From the IMG/VR virus record IMGVR_UViG_3300044701_002503, positions 1 through 21,637 of that record: a stretch of DNA of 21,637 bases. One strand, written 5' to 3'. Origin of the DNA: a virus. Under the pieces are notes generated by a model, which had not been told where the DNA came from, did no database searches, and saw nothing but the letters and a program-made list of their open reading frames with translations. Both the position numbers and the translations under genes were made by a program. Below, piece by piece: positions 8,056 through 15,336 of the stretch (position 1 is the first letter of the stretch; every line of letters starts with the position of its first letter).

Positions 8056-8910
8056 CTAGAACACATTGGATGCGGCCAGCATCCTCGCCACCTGATTGCG
8101 GTAGGCCTCATCGACGTCGTACAGACGCTGGCCCTTGCTGTCCAACTTGTTCATCGCCTCCAGCACCTGCGCCTTGCTCTCGAACACCTTGCCGGCGCTT
8201 GGCGCTTTGCCGCTGCCAACCAGCTCCGGCTCCTTCAGCGTTGGCAGCGCCGACCCTTGCGATGCCCTGGCCTGCAGCGCCTGCAGCGCCCAGTAGATGG
8301 CGTCCTTGTTGCCACTGGCCACCACCGCGTTGTAGCGATCCAGCTCGGCCTGGGGCATGTTCTTCTTGGCCCAGCTGGAGAGCTGCTGGAAGCCGTCATC
8401 CCCGCCGACAAGCCCTTTGAGCTCAGCCTGGTCCTGCTCGGTCAGCTCGGGGACGTCCGCTGCCGCGCCGCTGTTGAGGTAGCGCTCGACAACACCGCGC
8501 GGGATGCCAACGCCCTCCAGCTTTTCAATGAACGGGGTGACGTCCTCGCCAGCCTCGTAGGCCGCCGCCATCTCGTAGGGGTTGAACTCGGCCTCCTCAA
8601 ACTTGTCAGCCAAGAACTCGCCGTACTCCTTGACGCCTTCCTCGCGGCTGTAAGGCTGGGGTTGTGAGATGGGCTCTTCGCTGGGCGGTTCCTTGGGCTG
8701 GCCCAGCTTTTTCTCCAGCTCCTGGTAGGCCTTGGCCAGGTCTTCCGCACTGTTGAACTTGCCGAGGATCTTCTCGGTCTCGCCGCTCTGTTGCTCGGCC
8801 TCGCGCTCTGCCAGGAACTCCTCCAGCAGGTTCTCCTGGCCGGGGGCCACCGGCGTTTCAGCAATCGCCTCGGCGTTGCTCAAGCTGTTGTCGACAGGGG
8901 TTGTGGTCAT
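8056..8910 (-). CDS. Capsid scaffolding/assembly protein, gp9-like
   Basis: A 284-aa, strongly acidic, Glu/Gln-rich protein, near T7 gp9 (307 aa). LGKFNSAEDLAKAYQELEKK (about residues 49-68) is the signature N-terminal motif of podoviral scaffolds. The C-terminus, LYDVDEAYRNQVARMLAASN, is a predicted basic/amphipathic helix of the kind that contacts the capsid. It overlaps the portal gene by 4 nt (ATGA) and precedes the capsid gene, as expected. It would direct procapsid assembly and then leave. Confidence 0.93.
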   Translation of the reverse strand: MTTTPVDNSLSNAEAIAETPVAPGQENLLEEFLAEREAEQQSGETEKILGKFNSAEDLAKAYQELEKKLGQPKEPPSEEPISQPQPYSREEGVKEYGEFLADKFEEAEFNPYEMAAAYEAGEDVTPFIEKLEGVGIPRGVVERYLNSGAAADVPELTEQDQAELKGLVGGDDGFQQLSSWAKKNMPQAELDRYNAVVASGNKDAIYWALQALQARASQGSALPTLKEPELVGSGKAPSAGKVFESKAQVLEAMNKLDSKGQRLYDVDEAYRNQVARMLAASNVF

Positions 8911-10535
8911 TGCTGTTCAGGTGTGGGTTGGGCGCCCTGCTGGGCCATCTGCTGTTGAATCGCAGCGGCCTGGGCCTGCTTCTGTGGGTCGGCCATAGGC
9001 GATGCCATGGCCTGCTGGGCCAACGCCATCTGCTGGGCTTGCTCCTGCTCAGCAGCGACTTCCTGATCGGTCTTAATCAGGCCAACGGTGTCAACGCCCA
9101 TCGATGACGCCAGCCGGCGGATCAGCTCTGACGGGTTGACCCGCATCATCACTTCCTGCTGGCCGATGGCATTGCCCAGCTCGGCGATGGTGGAGACAAA
9201 GCGCACCACCTTCTCCAGGTCGTTGCTGCGGCCCACAGCGGCCAAGCCGACGGACACCACCGGCCGGACCAGATCCTTCTCCAGCGGCTGCAGCTTGCCC
9301 TGGCGGATCAGCAGATCCAGCTTGCGGCTGACGTATGGCGTCTGGAACTCGGTGACCAAGATCGAGTAGATCGAGCCGAGCGAGTTCTCGATCTGCAGTG
9401 CCTGCAGGCGCACCTCTTCTGCGGTGGTGCGCTCGGAGTCGCGCACGTCAGCAAGCATGAACGCCTGGCTCAGCCGTGCTTCCACCCGGGCCAGCCCGGC
9501 CATTGCCACCTGCAGGTCGCCGGACTTCTGCACCTGCAGCGCCTGGACGTCGTTGATGTCGCCAACCACAAAGGCGCCGTTGGGCGCGTCGGCCAGCGCC
9601 TTGGCCTTGGTGACGCCGTTGGGCCGCACCAGGAAACGGATGGCGGCACTGGCCAGTGACCCCTCGGACACAGCCTGGCTGAGCGCCTCGGCGGTCTTTA
9701 GGTCAGCCAGTGCTGCGCTCTCGACATAGCCAACGCCATACGGCTGGCCGTCGATGCGGGACATGCGCAATGGCATCCAGGGGTTGGACTCCAGCGGCGC
9801 CTCACCCTCGCTGCCGGGGATCTCTTTGCCCCGCACCTCCTGGTGCCACAGCACCTTCTTCTCGCCCTTCAGCCAGCGGACGTGGGTGTAGATCTTGACC
9901 GTCTTGTCGTACTCGCCGATCTCGTCGTAGTCGTCGTTCGCAAGACGCCCCACCAGATCGTCCTCGTCGTCCTCGAGCAGGGCGCGGACCTTGGGCTCAA
10001 GCTGGTTGATCGCCAGTTCTTCGCACGTGATCGCCTCCAGTGGGTTGCCTTCCGGGTCACGGCAGCAGACGTAGCGATTCAGGTGGTGAACCCGCAGGCC
10101 CTCCTTGCCGACATACAGCAGGACGTTGCCGGCGACGATCAGCCACAGCAGCGCCTCATGAAACGCCACCCGGTCGTTGGTGGCCTCGATGCTGCGCAGC
10201 ACCTCGGCCTCCATCTTCGCCAGCGCGGAGTCGTACTCCGACTTCAGGTCCATGGAGATGCCACGCCGCACCATCTCCATCTCGTTGAGCGTGAAGCGGA
10301 AGAACGACTGCGTCGGCGGCAGGATCGCCAGCAGCATTCGGCTGGCCAGGTTGAGGCACCCCCTGGCGCCGATGCCATTCCACGGCAGGGGGAACACCTC
10401 CCGGCTGGTCTTGCCCGGGTCGTTTGACGACGGGATCAGGTACGGCAGGGTGAGCTTGGCCGCCTCGCGACCGCGCTCGAGGTAGTAGTTGCGGTCGGAC
10501 TCAAGGGCCCGGTAGCGCTGTGCAGCAGTGACCAT
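8907..10535 (-). CDS. Head-tail connector (portal) protein, gp8-like
   Basis: A 542-aa protein, close to T7 gp8 (536 aa). Typical features are RNYYLERGREAAKLTLPYLI at the N-terminus, LASRMLLAILPPTQSFFRF, NPWMPLRMSRIDGQPYGVGY and RVEARLSQAFMLADVRDSER with TTAEEV (the channel/stem region). The C-terminus is Gln/Ala-rich (AQQMALAQQAMASP), the likely barrel or crown helix. The portal dodecamer nucleates procapsid assembly, docks terminase and carries the tail. It starts 2 nt after the upstream gene without a clear Shine-Dalgarno, so it is probably coupled. Confidence 0.96.
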   Translation of the reverse strand: MVTAAQRYRALESDRNYYLERGREAAKLTLPYLIPSSNDPGKTSREVFPLPWNGIGARGCLNLASRMLLAILPPTQSFFRFTLNEMEMVRRGISMDLKSEYDSALAKMEAEVLRSIEATNDRVAFHEALLWLIVAGNVLLYVGKEGLRVHHLNRYVCCRDPEGNPLEAITCEELAINQLEPKVRALLEDDEDDLVGRLANDDYDEIGEYDKTVKIYTHVRWLKGEKKVLWHQEVRGKEIPGSEGEAPLESNPWMPLRMSRIDGQPYGVGYVESAALADLKTAEALSQAVSEGSLASAAIRFLVRPNGVTKAKALADAPNGAFVVGDINDVQALQVQKSGDLQVAMAGLARVEARLSQAFMLADVRDSERTTAEEVRLQALQIENSLGSIYSILVTEFQTPYVSRKLDLLIRQGKLQPLEKDLVRPVVSVGLAAVGRSNDLEKVVRFVSTIAELGNAIGQQEVMMRVNPSELIRRLASSMGVDTVGLIKTDQEVAAEQEQAQQMALAQQAMASPMADPQKQAQAAAIQQQMAQQGAQPTPEQQ

Positions 10536-10537
10536 GA

Positions 10538-11410
10538 TCAGGCGGCGATGTTCAGGCCGGTGCCTGCGGAAGTTGTTTCAGGTCTGATCGACAACGAGGT
10601 GTTGGAGATCTTCTGCCGGCGGTTGATCGCCTGCGTCGTCTGCGCGCCCATCACCGGCACGCTGTTCTGCGTGGTGACGGCATAGGGGCCAGAGAACATC
10701 TGCTGATTGGCCGCAGACATCTGGCCGATCAGGTTGTCGATGGTCGTCATGTAGCTCTGCTGGTTCGCCTGGTTGTCCGCGATCGTCTTATTCAGCGAGT
10801 CAGTTAGCGTCTGGATGCCAATGCCCAGCGAGTCGAGCCAGGCCTGCATTCCGCTTGGCACGTCTTGGCCAGCGCCTTGGGTTGTCACGCCATAACTGAG
10901 CGGGCCGACACCAGAGCGCAGGGGCCCGATGTTGTTGGGCCCACCGCCTGAGTTGAAGGCAACGCCGGAGTAAGGAGACGCTCCGCCGCTTGAGCCGGAC
11001 CGCACGGCTGCGCCCGAGCCGCCCCCGGCGCCCATGTAGGTGTAGGTCGGCGCCACGTTATTGGTGCTGCCGGTCGACGGGTCGTTGGTCTGGTAGCCCT
11101 GCTGGCCGGTGATCACAAAGCCGCTGCCAGGTTTTGGCGTGGCCGCGCCACCCAGGCCATAGGCGCCATTGGCCGCCGTCATGCCGCCAATCCCAGGGGT
11201 CAACGCCGGCGTGTAGCTGATCAGTCCGGTGCCCCTGTTCTGGCTGATGTTGAAAGCGCTTTGCGCGTCCCTGGTAATCGTGGCGCCCTGGTTGCCAGCG
11301 ACCTTGATCACCTTGTCCATGCCGATGCCGGCGTTGGTCAGGTTCCTGATCTCGTTTCTGGTCAGCCTGCCATCGGCAGTGGCGTTTCTGACCTGTCTGC
11401 TCTGGCCCAT
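10538..11410 (-). CDS. Gly/Ser-rich protein with gp7.3-like C-terminal tail (putative virion/tail protein)
   Basis: A 290-aa protein. The start at 11410 (MGQSRQVRNATADGRLTRNE) follows an AGGAGG, although the spacing of 3 nt is short; a longer in-frame opening has no support. An N-terminal charged helical part is followed by a long Gly/Ser/Pro-rich, low-complexity centre (about residues 85-185), a helix-prone Gln-rich segment, and the tail NTSLSIRPETTSAGTGLNIA. That tail resembles the last residues of its neighbour and, as I recall it, of T7 gp7.3 (SLSVARSSGGGINI). T7 gp7.3 is an ejected virion protein needed for tail assembly. Position just upstream of the portal fits. Otherwise unrecognised. 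Confidence 0.6.
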   Translation of the reverse strand: MGQSRQVRNATADGRLTRNEIRNLTNAGIGMDKVIKVAGNQGATITRDAQSAFNISQNRGTGLISYTPALTPGIGGMTAANGAYGLGGAATPKPGSGFVITGQQGYQTNDPSTGSTNNVAPTYTYMGAGGGSGAAVRSGSSGGASPYSGVAFNSGGGPNNIGPLRSGVGPLSYGVTTQGAGQDVPSGMQAWLDSLGIGIQTLTDSLNKTIADNQANQQSYMTTIDNLIGQMSAANQQMFSGPYAVTTQNSVPVMGAQTTQAINRRQKISNTSLSIRPETTSAGTGLNIAA

Positions 11411-11417
11411 GGTCCTC

Positions 11418-11966
11418 CTAGTAGATGGTGAGATCGCCCGCAGGCGCCTTGTCGATCCGCAGATCGCGCCTGGTGCGGCCAGGGCGCGGACCGTCAAAGC
11501 GATTGGCGCCGATCACGGGCGCCTTGGCTGATTCCTCTGGTGGCGGCGGCCCGATCAATGCGCTCATCCGCATGGCGTCCTGCTGCATCAGCTGCTGGTT
11601 CTCAGCGGCCAGGCTGGCCAGCTGATTCAGGTTGGTGAGCGTCTGCTGCACCCCCTGCTGCGAAGCATTGGCCAGCTCCTGCAGCTGGTTGAGCGGGTTG
11701 CCTTCATCCAGCAAGCCCTTCACCACATCCAGCGCAAAGCGGCTGGACTCGTCAACCTTGTTGGCGTTCTTGTCGGCGTACTTCGGCGCGTTGCGCTTGG
11801 CCTCCCGCGCCTTGTCCAGCTTCCGCTGATACTTGCCCGGCGACATGTCGCCCTTCCTGGCCTTGATCTGCTGAATGCGCTCCTGCGCTTTTTTCCGCTC
11901 AGCAGAGGGCGCCAGCGGGTTGGTGATCACCGCTTCGCTGACACTGCCGCCACCGCCAACACACAT
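11418..11966 (-). CDS. Putative gp7.3-like virion protein
   Basis: A 182-aa protein starting MCVGGGGSVSEAVITNPLAP, with GGAGG 7 nt before the ATG and a 1-nt overlap with the upstream stop. A Lys/Arg-rich basic region (about residues 24-65) is followed by a Gln/Asn-rich helical middle, a PPPPEE stretch, and the C-terminal tail RRDLRIDKAPAGDLTIY. The tail has the same L-x-I-x(n)-G-x-L-x-I layout as the next gene and as T7 gp7.3. A basic N-part with this tail fits a small ejected virion or tail-assembly protein. The function is inferred from tail motif and position only. Confidence 0.6.
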   Translation of the reverse strand: MCVGGGGSVSEAVITNPLAPSAERKKAQERIQQIKARKGDMSPGKYQRKLDKAREAKRNAPKYADKNANKVDESSRFALDVVKGLLDEGNPLNQLQELANASQQGVQQTLTNLNQLASLAAENQQLMQQDAMRMSALIGPPPPEESAKAPVIGANRFDGPRPGRTRRDLRIDKAPAGDLTIY

Positions 11967-12157
11967 CAGCCTGCCTCCAGGTCAATGCCTTTCTCGTACT
12001 GCTCTTGCAGGCGTGCGATCAGGAAGCGGACCACAGAGGCCTGGCCTGACCGGAACCAGACCTCCTTCTCGGTCCACTGCAGATCCGGCGCTCGATCCGG
12101 GAACTGCTGAGCGAGCACGTTGACCAGCCGCTCAGGTATCGGAGGGAGTGCTACCAC
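11966..12157 (-). CDS. Conserved-looking 63-aa hypothetical protein
   Basis: Opens at a GTG at 12157 and ends with a TGA overlapping the next ATG by 1 nt. It contains PPIPERLVNVLAQQFPDRAP and RSGQASVVRFLIARLQEQYE, a probable amphipathic helix. I do not recognise a family. A CCCCGTA promoter-like motif ends directly against the GTG, so either the mRNA is leaderless or the true start is the in-frame GTG at 12118. No Shine-Dalgarno is visible for either. Confidence 0.6.
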   Translation of the reverse strand: MVALPPIPERLVNVLAQQFPDRAPDLQWTEKEVWFRSGQASVVRFLIARLQEQYEKGIDLEAG

Positions 12158-12170
12158 TACGGGGCTGCAG
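12158..12170 (-). promoter_or_regulatory. Candidate phage promoter copy before the 63-aa gene
   Basis: The minus strand reads CTGCAGCCCCGTA, 11 of 13 matches to the capsid and ssb copies. It lies in the 19-nt gap between the exonuclease stop and the GTG at 12157, a natural break between the replication and morphogenesis blocks. Confidence 0.5.
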
Positions 12171-12176
12171 ATGATC

Positions 12177-12923
12177 TCAGGCTACCGGTGGGCTCCAGAG
12201 CACGGGAGTCTTGGTTTCCATGTCGTACTCCCCCCGACGAAGAATGCGAGCGCAGCGGGCTTGCTTGATGGCATAGGCCTCATCGAGCTGCTTCTTCTCG
12301 TACTGCTCAACAACTGCCTGCCACATCTCCAGCTCTGTAGTGCAACCAGCGAGGATCCGTTCTGCCCCCACCGCTCCAACACCAGGACAGCCGGGGTAGT
12401 TGTCAGTGCTGTCGCCGGTCAGCACCTGGGCGTAGAAGGCCAGGTCCGCTTGCAGTCGATTGACCTCCTTGATCTCACCATCACGCAGGTGCAGCCCTGG
12501 GATGGTGAGCAGGTCTTTGTCGACGGAGGCGATGACGTCACCCATCTCGTACAGCACGCCGAGCACGTCGTCGCCCTCAACGTCCGGCAGCCGCTGCACC
12601 TCCCAGCCGCGGGTGGGCGCAACGAACCAGGCCCACTTCATCAGGTCGTGGTAGCCAGCCGGCCTGCGGTACTTGCGGCGGTTGGCCTTGTAGCCGGGCC
12701 AAATGCCATAGCGGAATGACCAGCGCTCGCCGAACACCAGCACCGGCTGGTGGTCAGGCACCACCTCTTGGAAGGCGTTGATCTGATCCTGGAACGTGGC
12801 CTTGGCCTCGTCGTGGCGGCACAGGTAGGTCCAGTCCCCGTCATCCCACTCGGCCTCGAACTCAGCGCCAGTGGCAGCGCGGTAGAGGTAGACCTCGGTG
12901 TCGATGAGGAGCTTGGGGAACAT
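12177..12923 (-). CDS. 5'-3' exonuclease, gp6-like (PIN/FEN family)
   Basis: A 248-aa protein. Metal-binding acidic residues of the FEN/5'-3' exonuclease family are visible: D8 in LLIDTEVY, E116/D118/D119 in VEGDDV, D135 and D137 in SVDKDLL, and D171/D174 in GDSTDN. These are followed by the helix-hairpin-helix-like GCPGVGAVGAERIL (about 178-191). T7 gp6 (about 300 aa) removes RNA primers and degrades host DNA. The ATG at 12923 is preferred because GGAG lies 5 nt away and it overlaps the upstream stop; a GTG one codon earlier is also possible. It is the last gene of the DNA-metabolism block. Confidence 0.93.
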   Translation of the reverse strand: MFPKLLIDTEVYLYRAATGAEFEAEWDDGDWTYLCRHDEAKATFQDQINAFQEVVPDHQPVLVFGERWSFRYGIWPGYKANRRKYRRPAGYHDLMKWAWFVAPTRGWEVQRLPDVEGDDVLGVLYEMGDVIASVDKDLLTIPGLHLRDGEIKEVNRLQADLAFYAQVLTGDSTDNYPGCPGVGAVGAERILAGCTTELEMWQAVVEQYEKKQLDEAYAIKQARCARILRRGEYDMETKTPVLWSPPVA

Positions 12924-13123
12924 CACTTCTCCACCTCCCGCATCAGCCGGTCCGCGATTTCGTTGATCGCCATGTGGCAGATGCGCGCCTGCTCCTCCGG
13001 TGGCGCCCAGGTGCGGATGGTGCTGGCGATCTCTCGCACCACCTCCTTCATTCGCCGCTTGTCGTCAATGCTGTATTCGCCCAGCGACCAGTACAGCTCC
13101 AGCAGGGTCTCAAGCAAATTCAT
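12923..13123 (-). CDS. 66-aa hypothetical protein
   Basis: Begins MNLLETLLELYWSLGEYSID and is predicted almost entirely helical and charged (KRRMKEVVREIASTIRTWAP). The ATG overlaps the preceding stop (ATGA) and its own stop overlaps the exonuclease start, so it is translated as part of the chain. No recognised family. It could be a small partner of the exonuclease or of the replication genes, but nothing in the sequence proves that. Confidence 0.6.
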   Translation of the reverse strand: MNLLETLLELYWSLGEYSIDDKRRMKEVVREIASTIRTWAPPEEQARICHMAINEIADRLMREVEK

Positions 13124-13347
13124 GGCAGTGCAGTAACGGTGCAGTCAGGCCAGCGGTGCTGGCAGTAGCTGATGGCCTTGGCCTTGGTGGCAGCAGGGAT
13201 GGCCACCCGCATCACGGGGCTGCCCTCGCGCCGCACCTCCATGCGGTACAGCCGCGTCCGCTCCTTGGCGTGGGGCCTGCTCAGCCCAGCGCCCAGCACA
13301 GGGTTGGGCCAATCGGGCGACAACTTGTAGCGCTCGTTCCAACCCAT
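13120..13347 (-). CDS. 75-aa basic hypothetical protein
   Basis: The ATG at 13347 (MGWNERYKLSPDWPNPVLGA) overlaps the stop of the gene before it (TAATG) and has a GGAG 8 nt upstream. The in-frame extension upstream of it is another gene's shadow. Arg/Lys-rich, ending SYCQHRWPDCTVTALP with two cysteines and a histidine. The RLYRMEVRREGSPVMRVAIP part looks like paired beta strands. No family recognised. Confidence 0.55.
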   Translation of the reverse strand: MGWNERYKLSPDWPNPVLGAGLSRPHAKERTRLYRMEVRREGSPVMRVAIPAATKAKAISYCQHRWPDCTVTALP

Positions 13348-13454
13348 TACTCGTTCTCCATCTCGAGCATTTGCTCGCAGCAGCGGATGTAGCCCTCCCA
13401 CCACGTCTGCGCGTAGGAGCGGTCGACGCACTCCAGGTAGTTGCGCTGCGCCAT
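13347..13454 (-). CDS. Very small hypothetical protein (35 aa; possibly 58 aa)
   Basis: The ATG at 13454 lies 2 nt after the preceding stop and would give MAQRNYLECVDRSYAQTWWE and 15 further residues. An earlier in-frame ATG at 13523 gives 58 aa but would overlap the previous gene by 67 nt and has no Shine-Dalgarno. The stop overlaps the next ATG (TAATG), which argues that the frame is translated. Three cysteines and a WW pair are notable for its size. Function unknown. Confidence 0.4.
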   Translation of the reverse strand: MAQRNYLECVDRSYAQTWWEGYIRCCEQMLEMENE

Positions 13455-13456
13455 CC

Positions 13457-13684
13457 TCAGAAGTCGAACGACGGATTCTCGGGAGACGTCGAGGGGGCTT
13501 TCTTGTTCTTGCCTGAATCCCATGGTCGGATGTTGCGAGGGTCGTGGACATTGACGTGGCCGAACTTGCCGATGAAGACCATGCAGCTGCGCTGCCGGCG
13601 GGAGACCACTGCACCGCGGCGCCATGCGCCCTGGTAGTAGACCTGCACCTCCTGGCCCACCTCGTATTCAGGTGCCCAGGTCAT
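13457..13684 (-). CDS. 75-aa hypothetical protein, SH3/Tudor-like barrel pattern
   Basis: The ATG at 13684 overlaps the previous stop (ATGA). The sequence YEVGQEVQVYYQGAWRRGAV followed by VVSRRQRSCMVFIGKFGHVNV and DPRNIRPW has the alternating strands and closing NIRP of small SH3-like or Tudor-like barrels; the last 25 residues are a polar tail. Such folds bind nucleic acid or protein, but the resemblance is by pattern only. It belongs to the small-gene run between the zinc-ribbon gene and the exonuclease. Confidence 0.55.
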   Translation of the reverse strand: MTWAPEYEVGQEVQVYYQGAWRRGAVVSRRQRSCMVFIGKFGHVNVHDPRNIRPWDSGKNKKAPSTSPENPSFDF

Positions 13685-13881
13685 CGGCTGTGGTGCTTGC
13701 GGAACGCTTCCATGTCGCGGAAATCCATCTCCTTGAACTGCGGGTGCTGCTCGAGAAACTCGGGCGTTGGGAGGATCACGTCCCGGCCCTTCTTGTTGAA
13801 ATCGAGCACCGACCACTTGCCGGTCTTCAGGCCGTGCTCGAGGATTCCGCGAAGCTCGTCGCGGCCGATGAGTGGTTCCAT
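13681..13881 (-). CDS. 66-aa hypothetical protein
   Basis: The ATG at 13881 overlaps the preceding stop by 1 nt (TGATG), and its TGA overlaps the next ATG (ATGA); longer in-frame starts are not supported. It contains DELRGILEHGLKTGKWSVLD and KKGRDVILPTPEFLEQHPQF, a compact alpha/beta-looking protein with a His-rich end (KHHSR). No family recognised. Confidence 0.55.
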   Translation of the reverse strand: MEPLIGRDELRGILEHGLKTGKWSVLDFNKKGRDVILPTPEFLEQHPQFKEMDFRDMEAFRKHHSR

Positions 13882-14414
13882 CAGACATCGGCCAGGCGCT
13901 GCTCTTCCTGCTCGGCCCACTTGAGGTAGTCCGCCCACTTCTCTGGCGTCAGTGGCGCCTCCTCGGCAGCGGGCGGCAGCTGTGGCGCCCAGTCCACCTC
14001 AAATGGCACGTAGGCCTCGGCGTTGTGCGGGTCCGGCGCAGCCGCCAGGGACCGGCGCGCGGTGGGCAGCATCTCCAGCTGCGCAACAGTCGGCCGGCAG
14101 AACGGTGGCAGCTCCTCGCGGAACCCCCACGTCCTGTTCGCCATGCCGTTCTCGGATCGGTAGAGCGGGGTCATCAGTTCTTTCCAGGTGGGGTAGCGCT
14201 TGAACGTGTTGGGCTCGAGGCTCTGGATCCACTGCTCTGCGGCCCACATGAACTGGGGCTCGTTCACCTCTGGGAACTCCGAGGTGAAGCTGTGGAACTT
14301 GAGCCGGCAGATGTGCGGGCTCCAGCGGTCGGCCTCCTTGATGCGCAGCTGGGCGGCGATCATTTCGGCGACGGCCAGAAACGTCTCTGGCGTCAGGCGG
14401 TTTGCTCTGGCCAT
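13881..14414 (-). CDS. 177-aa hypothetical protein in the replication block
   Basis: Begins MARANRLTPETFLAVAEMIA. The centre is well structured and aromatic: FPEVNEPQFMWAAEQWIQSL, FKRYPTWKELMTPLYRSENG and MANRTWGFREELPPFCRPT. The C-terminus is Pro/Ala/Glu-rich and acidic (LTPEKWADYLKWAEQEEQRL). It overlaps the zinc-ribbon gene by 22 nt. I do not recognise it with certainty. Its place, where T7 carries helicase/polymerase genes, and its helical, Trp-rich body would suit a protein that contacts replication proteins, such as a loader or adaptor, but no ATP-binding or polymerase motif is visible. Confidence 0.6.
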   Translation of the reverse strand: MARANRLTPETFLAVAEMIAAQLRIKEADRWSPHICRLKFHSFTSEFPEVNEPQFMWAAEQWIQSLEPNTFKRYPTWKELMTPLYRSENGMANRTWGFREELPPFCRPTVAQLEMLPTARRSLAAAPDPHNAEAYVPFEVDWAPQLPPAAEEAPLTPEKWADYLKWAEQEEQRLADV

Positions 14415-14980
14415 TGCTCCAGGGCGGCGAGCATTGCGGGGTCTTTGGGCATGGGCCGGCCGCTACTGGTGGGCTTGGCCAGCTCGTCCTGCAGGTAGGC
14501 AGGCTTCAACGCTTGCCAGCCGTGCTCCACACCGGCCTGGGCCAGCAGCACCTGCTGATGCGCAGGCAGCAGCGCCACTCGGCACACCGAGGCGTGAAAA
14601 GCGGGGTAAGTCCACGCCGCTTTGGCGCCGTGCTTGGAGCGGCGGCTGACGTTCCACCACTCCACAACCAGTGCCTGTGCCTCGGGGGCGAGGGTGGCGA
14701 TGCCGGCGTCGTTGATGTGCGCGACGTACGGCCCCCTGCGCTTGGCCGCAATCCGGTCCTGCGGCGGGTCAGGCACCACGGCCAGGGCCGGCACCGCACG
14801 AATCTCACCCGGCTGGATGTAGTCGCGGATCGTGTGGTCCCACTCCTCGATGCGCTCGAGCGTGCGGAACTTGCTGCGGCATTTGCGATCGCTGCAGATC
14901 CGGTGCCGGCGCAGCCCCTGCGGCACGCGGATGGTGTCGACGATGCGGGACAGGGTGTTCCCGCACTTGGGGCAGTTCAT
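14393..14980 (-). CDS. NrdR-type zinc-ribbon protein with novel C-terminal domain
   Basis: A 195-aa protein. The N-terminus MNCPKCGNTLSRIVDTIRVP, then RRHRICSDRKCRSKFRTLER, matches the NrdR zinc ribbon (ligands C3, C6, C29, C34, then the F-R-T-x-E-R end). NrdR represses ribonucleotide reductase operons, but the ATP-cone that should follow is missing. Instead there is a linker and a C-terminal domain with EWWNVSRRSKHGAKAAW, AFHASVCRVALLPAHQQVLL and GVEHGWQALKPAYL. The ribbon therefore probably binds DNA or a protein in another role. It overlaps the resolvase stop by 4 nt (ATGA). Domain call good, function unknown. Confidence 0.7.
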   Translation of the reverse strand: MNCPKCGNTLSRIVDTIRVPQGLRRHRICSDRKCRSKFRTLERIEEWDHTIRDYIQPGEIRAVPALAVVPDPPQDRIAAKRRGPYVAHINDAGIATLAPEAQALVVEWWNVSRRSKHGAKAAWTYPAFHASVCRVALLPAHQQVLLAQAGVEHGWQALKPAYLQDELAKPTSSGRPMPKDPAMLAALEQWPEQTA

Positions 14981-15336
14981 TCCCAGATCACCTTCAGGTA
15001 AATCGACGATTGCTTTGGTGGAACACGGGTGAAGCGCAGCGCCATGGCCGGCACGACGTTCACCCGGTCATCGGCCCACACCAGGCCGTTGCCGCTGTCG
15101 AGCACCGCGCCCGCCAGGTTGTCCAGGTCACCCCGTGCCGGGCCCCGAAACGTGAGCACCAGGCACGACACCCGCTCAAGCGGTGGGTCCGTCCACCACT
15201 CGGCCAGCAGGGCGCGAACGGTGGCCTTCCACTGCATGTAGGCAGCAGGCATGTAGGGCCGCCCGCCGCCCCTGGGGGAGCGGGGCCGGGCCTTGGACAT
15301 CAGCGGAACGCGGAGCTCGAAGTCGGCGGTTTGCAT
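14977..15336 (-). CDS. rusA: RusA-like Holliday junction resolvase
   Basis: A 119-aa protein, the usual RusA size (120 aa). It shows the N-terminal K-x-RPR segment (K15-ARPR), YMP (28-30), and the catalytic core GDLDNLAGAVLDSGNGLVWA followed by DDRV. Asp70 and Asp72 fall at the same numbers as the catalytic pair of E. coli RusA, and Asp89/Asp90 match its third Asp. It would resolve branched DNA before packaging, the job done in T7 by gp3 endonuclease I, which is not seen here. The ATG overlaps the ssb stop by 1 nt. Confidence 0.92.
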   Translation of the reverse strand: MQTADFELRVPLMSKARPRSPRGGGRPYMPAAYMQWKATVRALLAEWWTDPPLERVSCLVLTFRGPARGDLDNLAGAVLDSGNGLVWADDRVNVVPAMALRFTRVPPKQSSIYLKVIWE

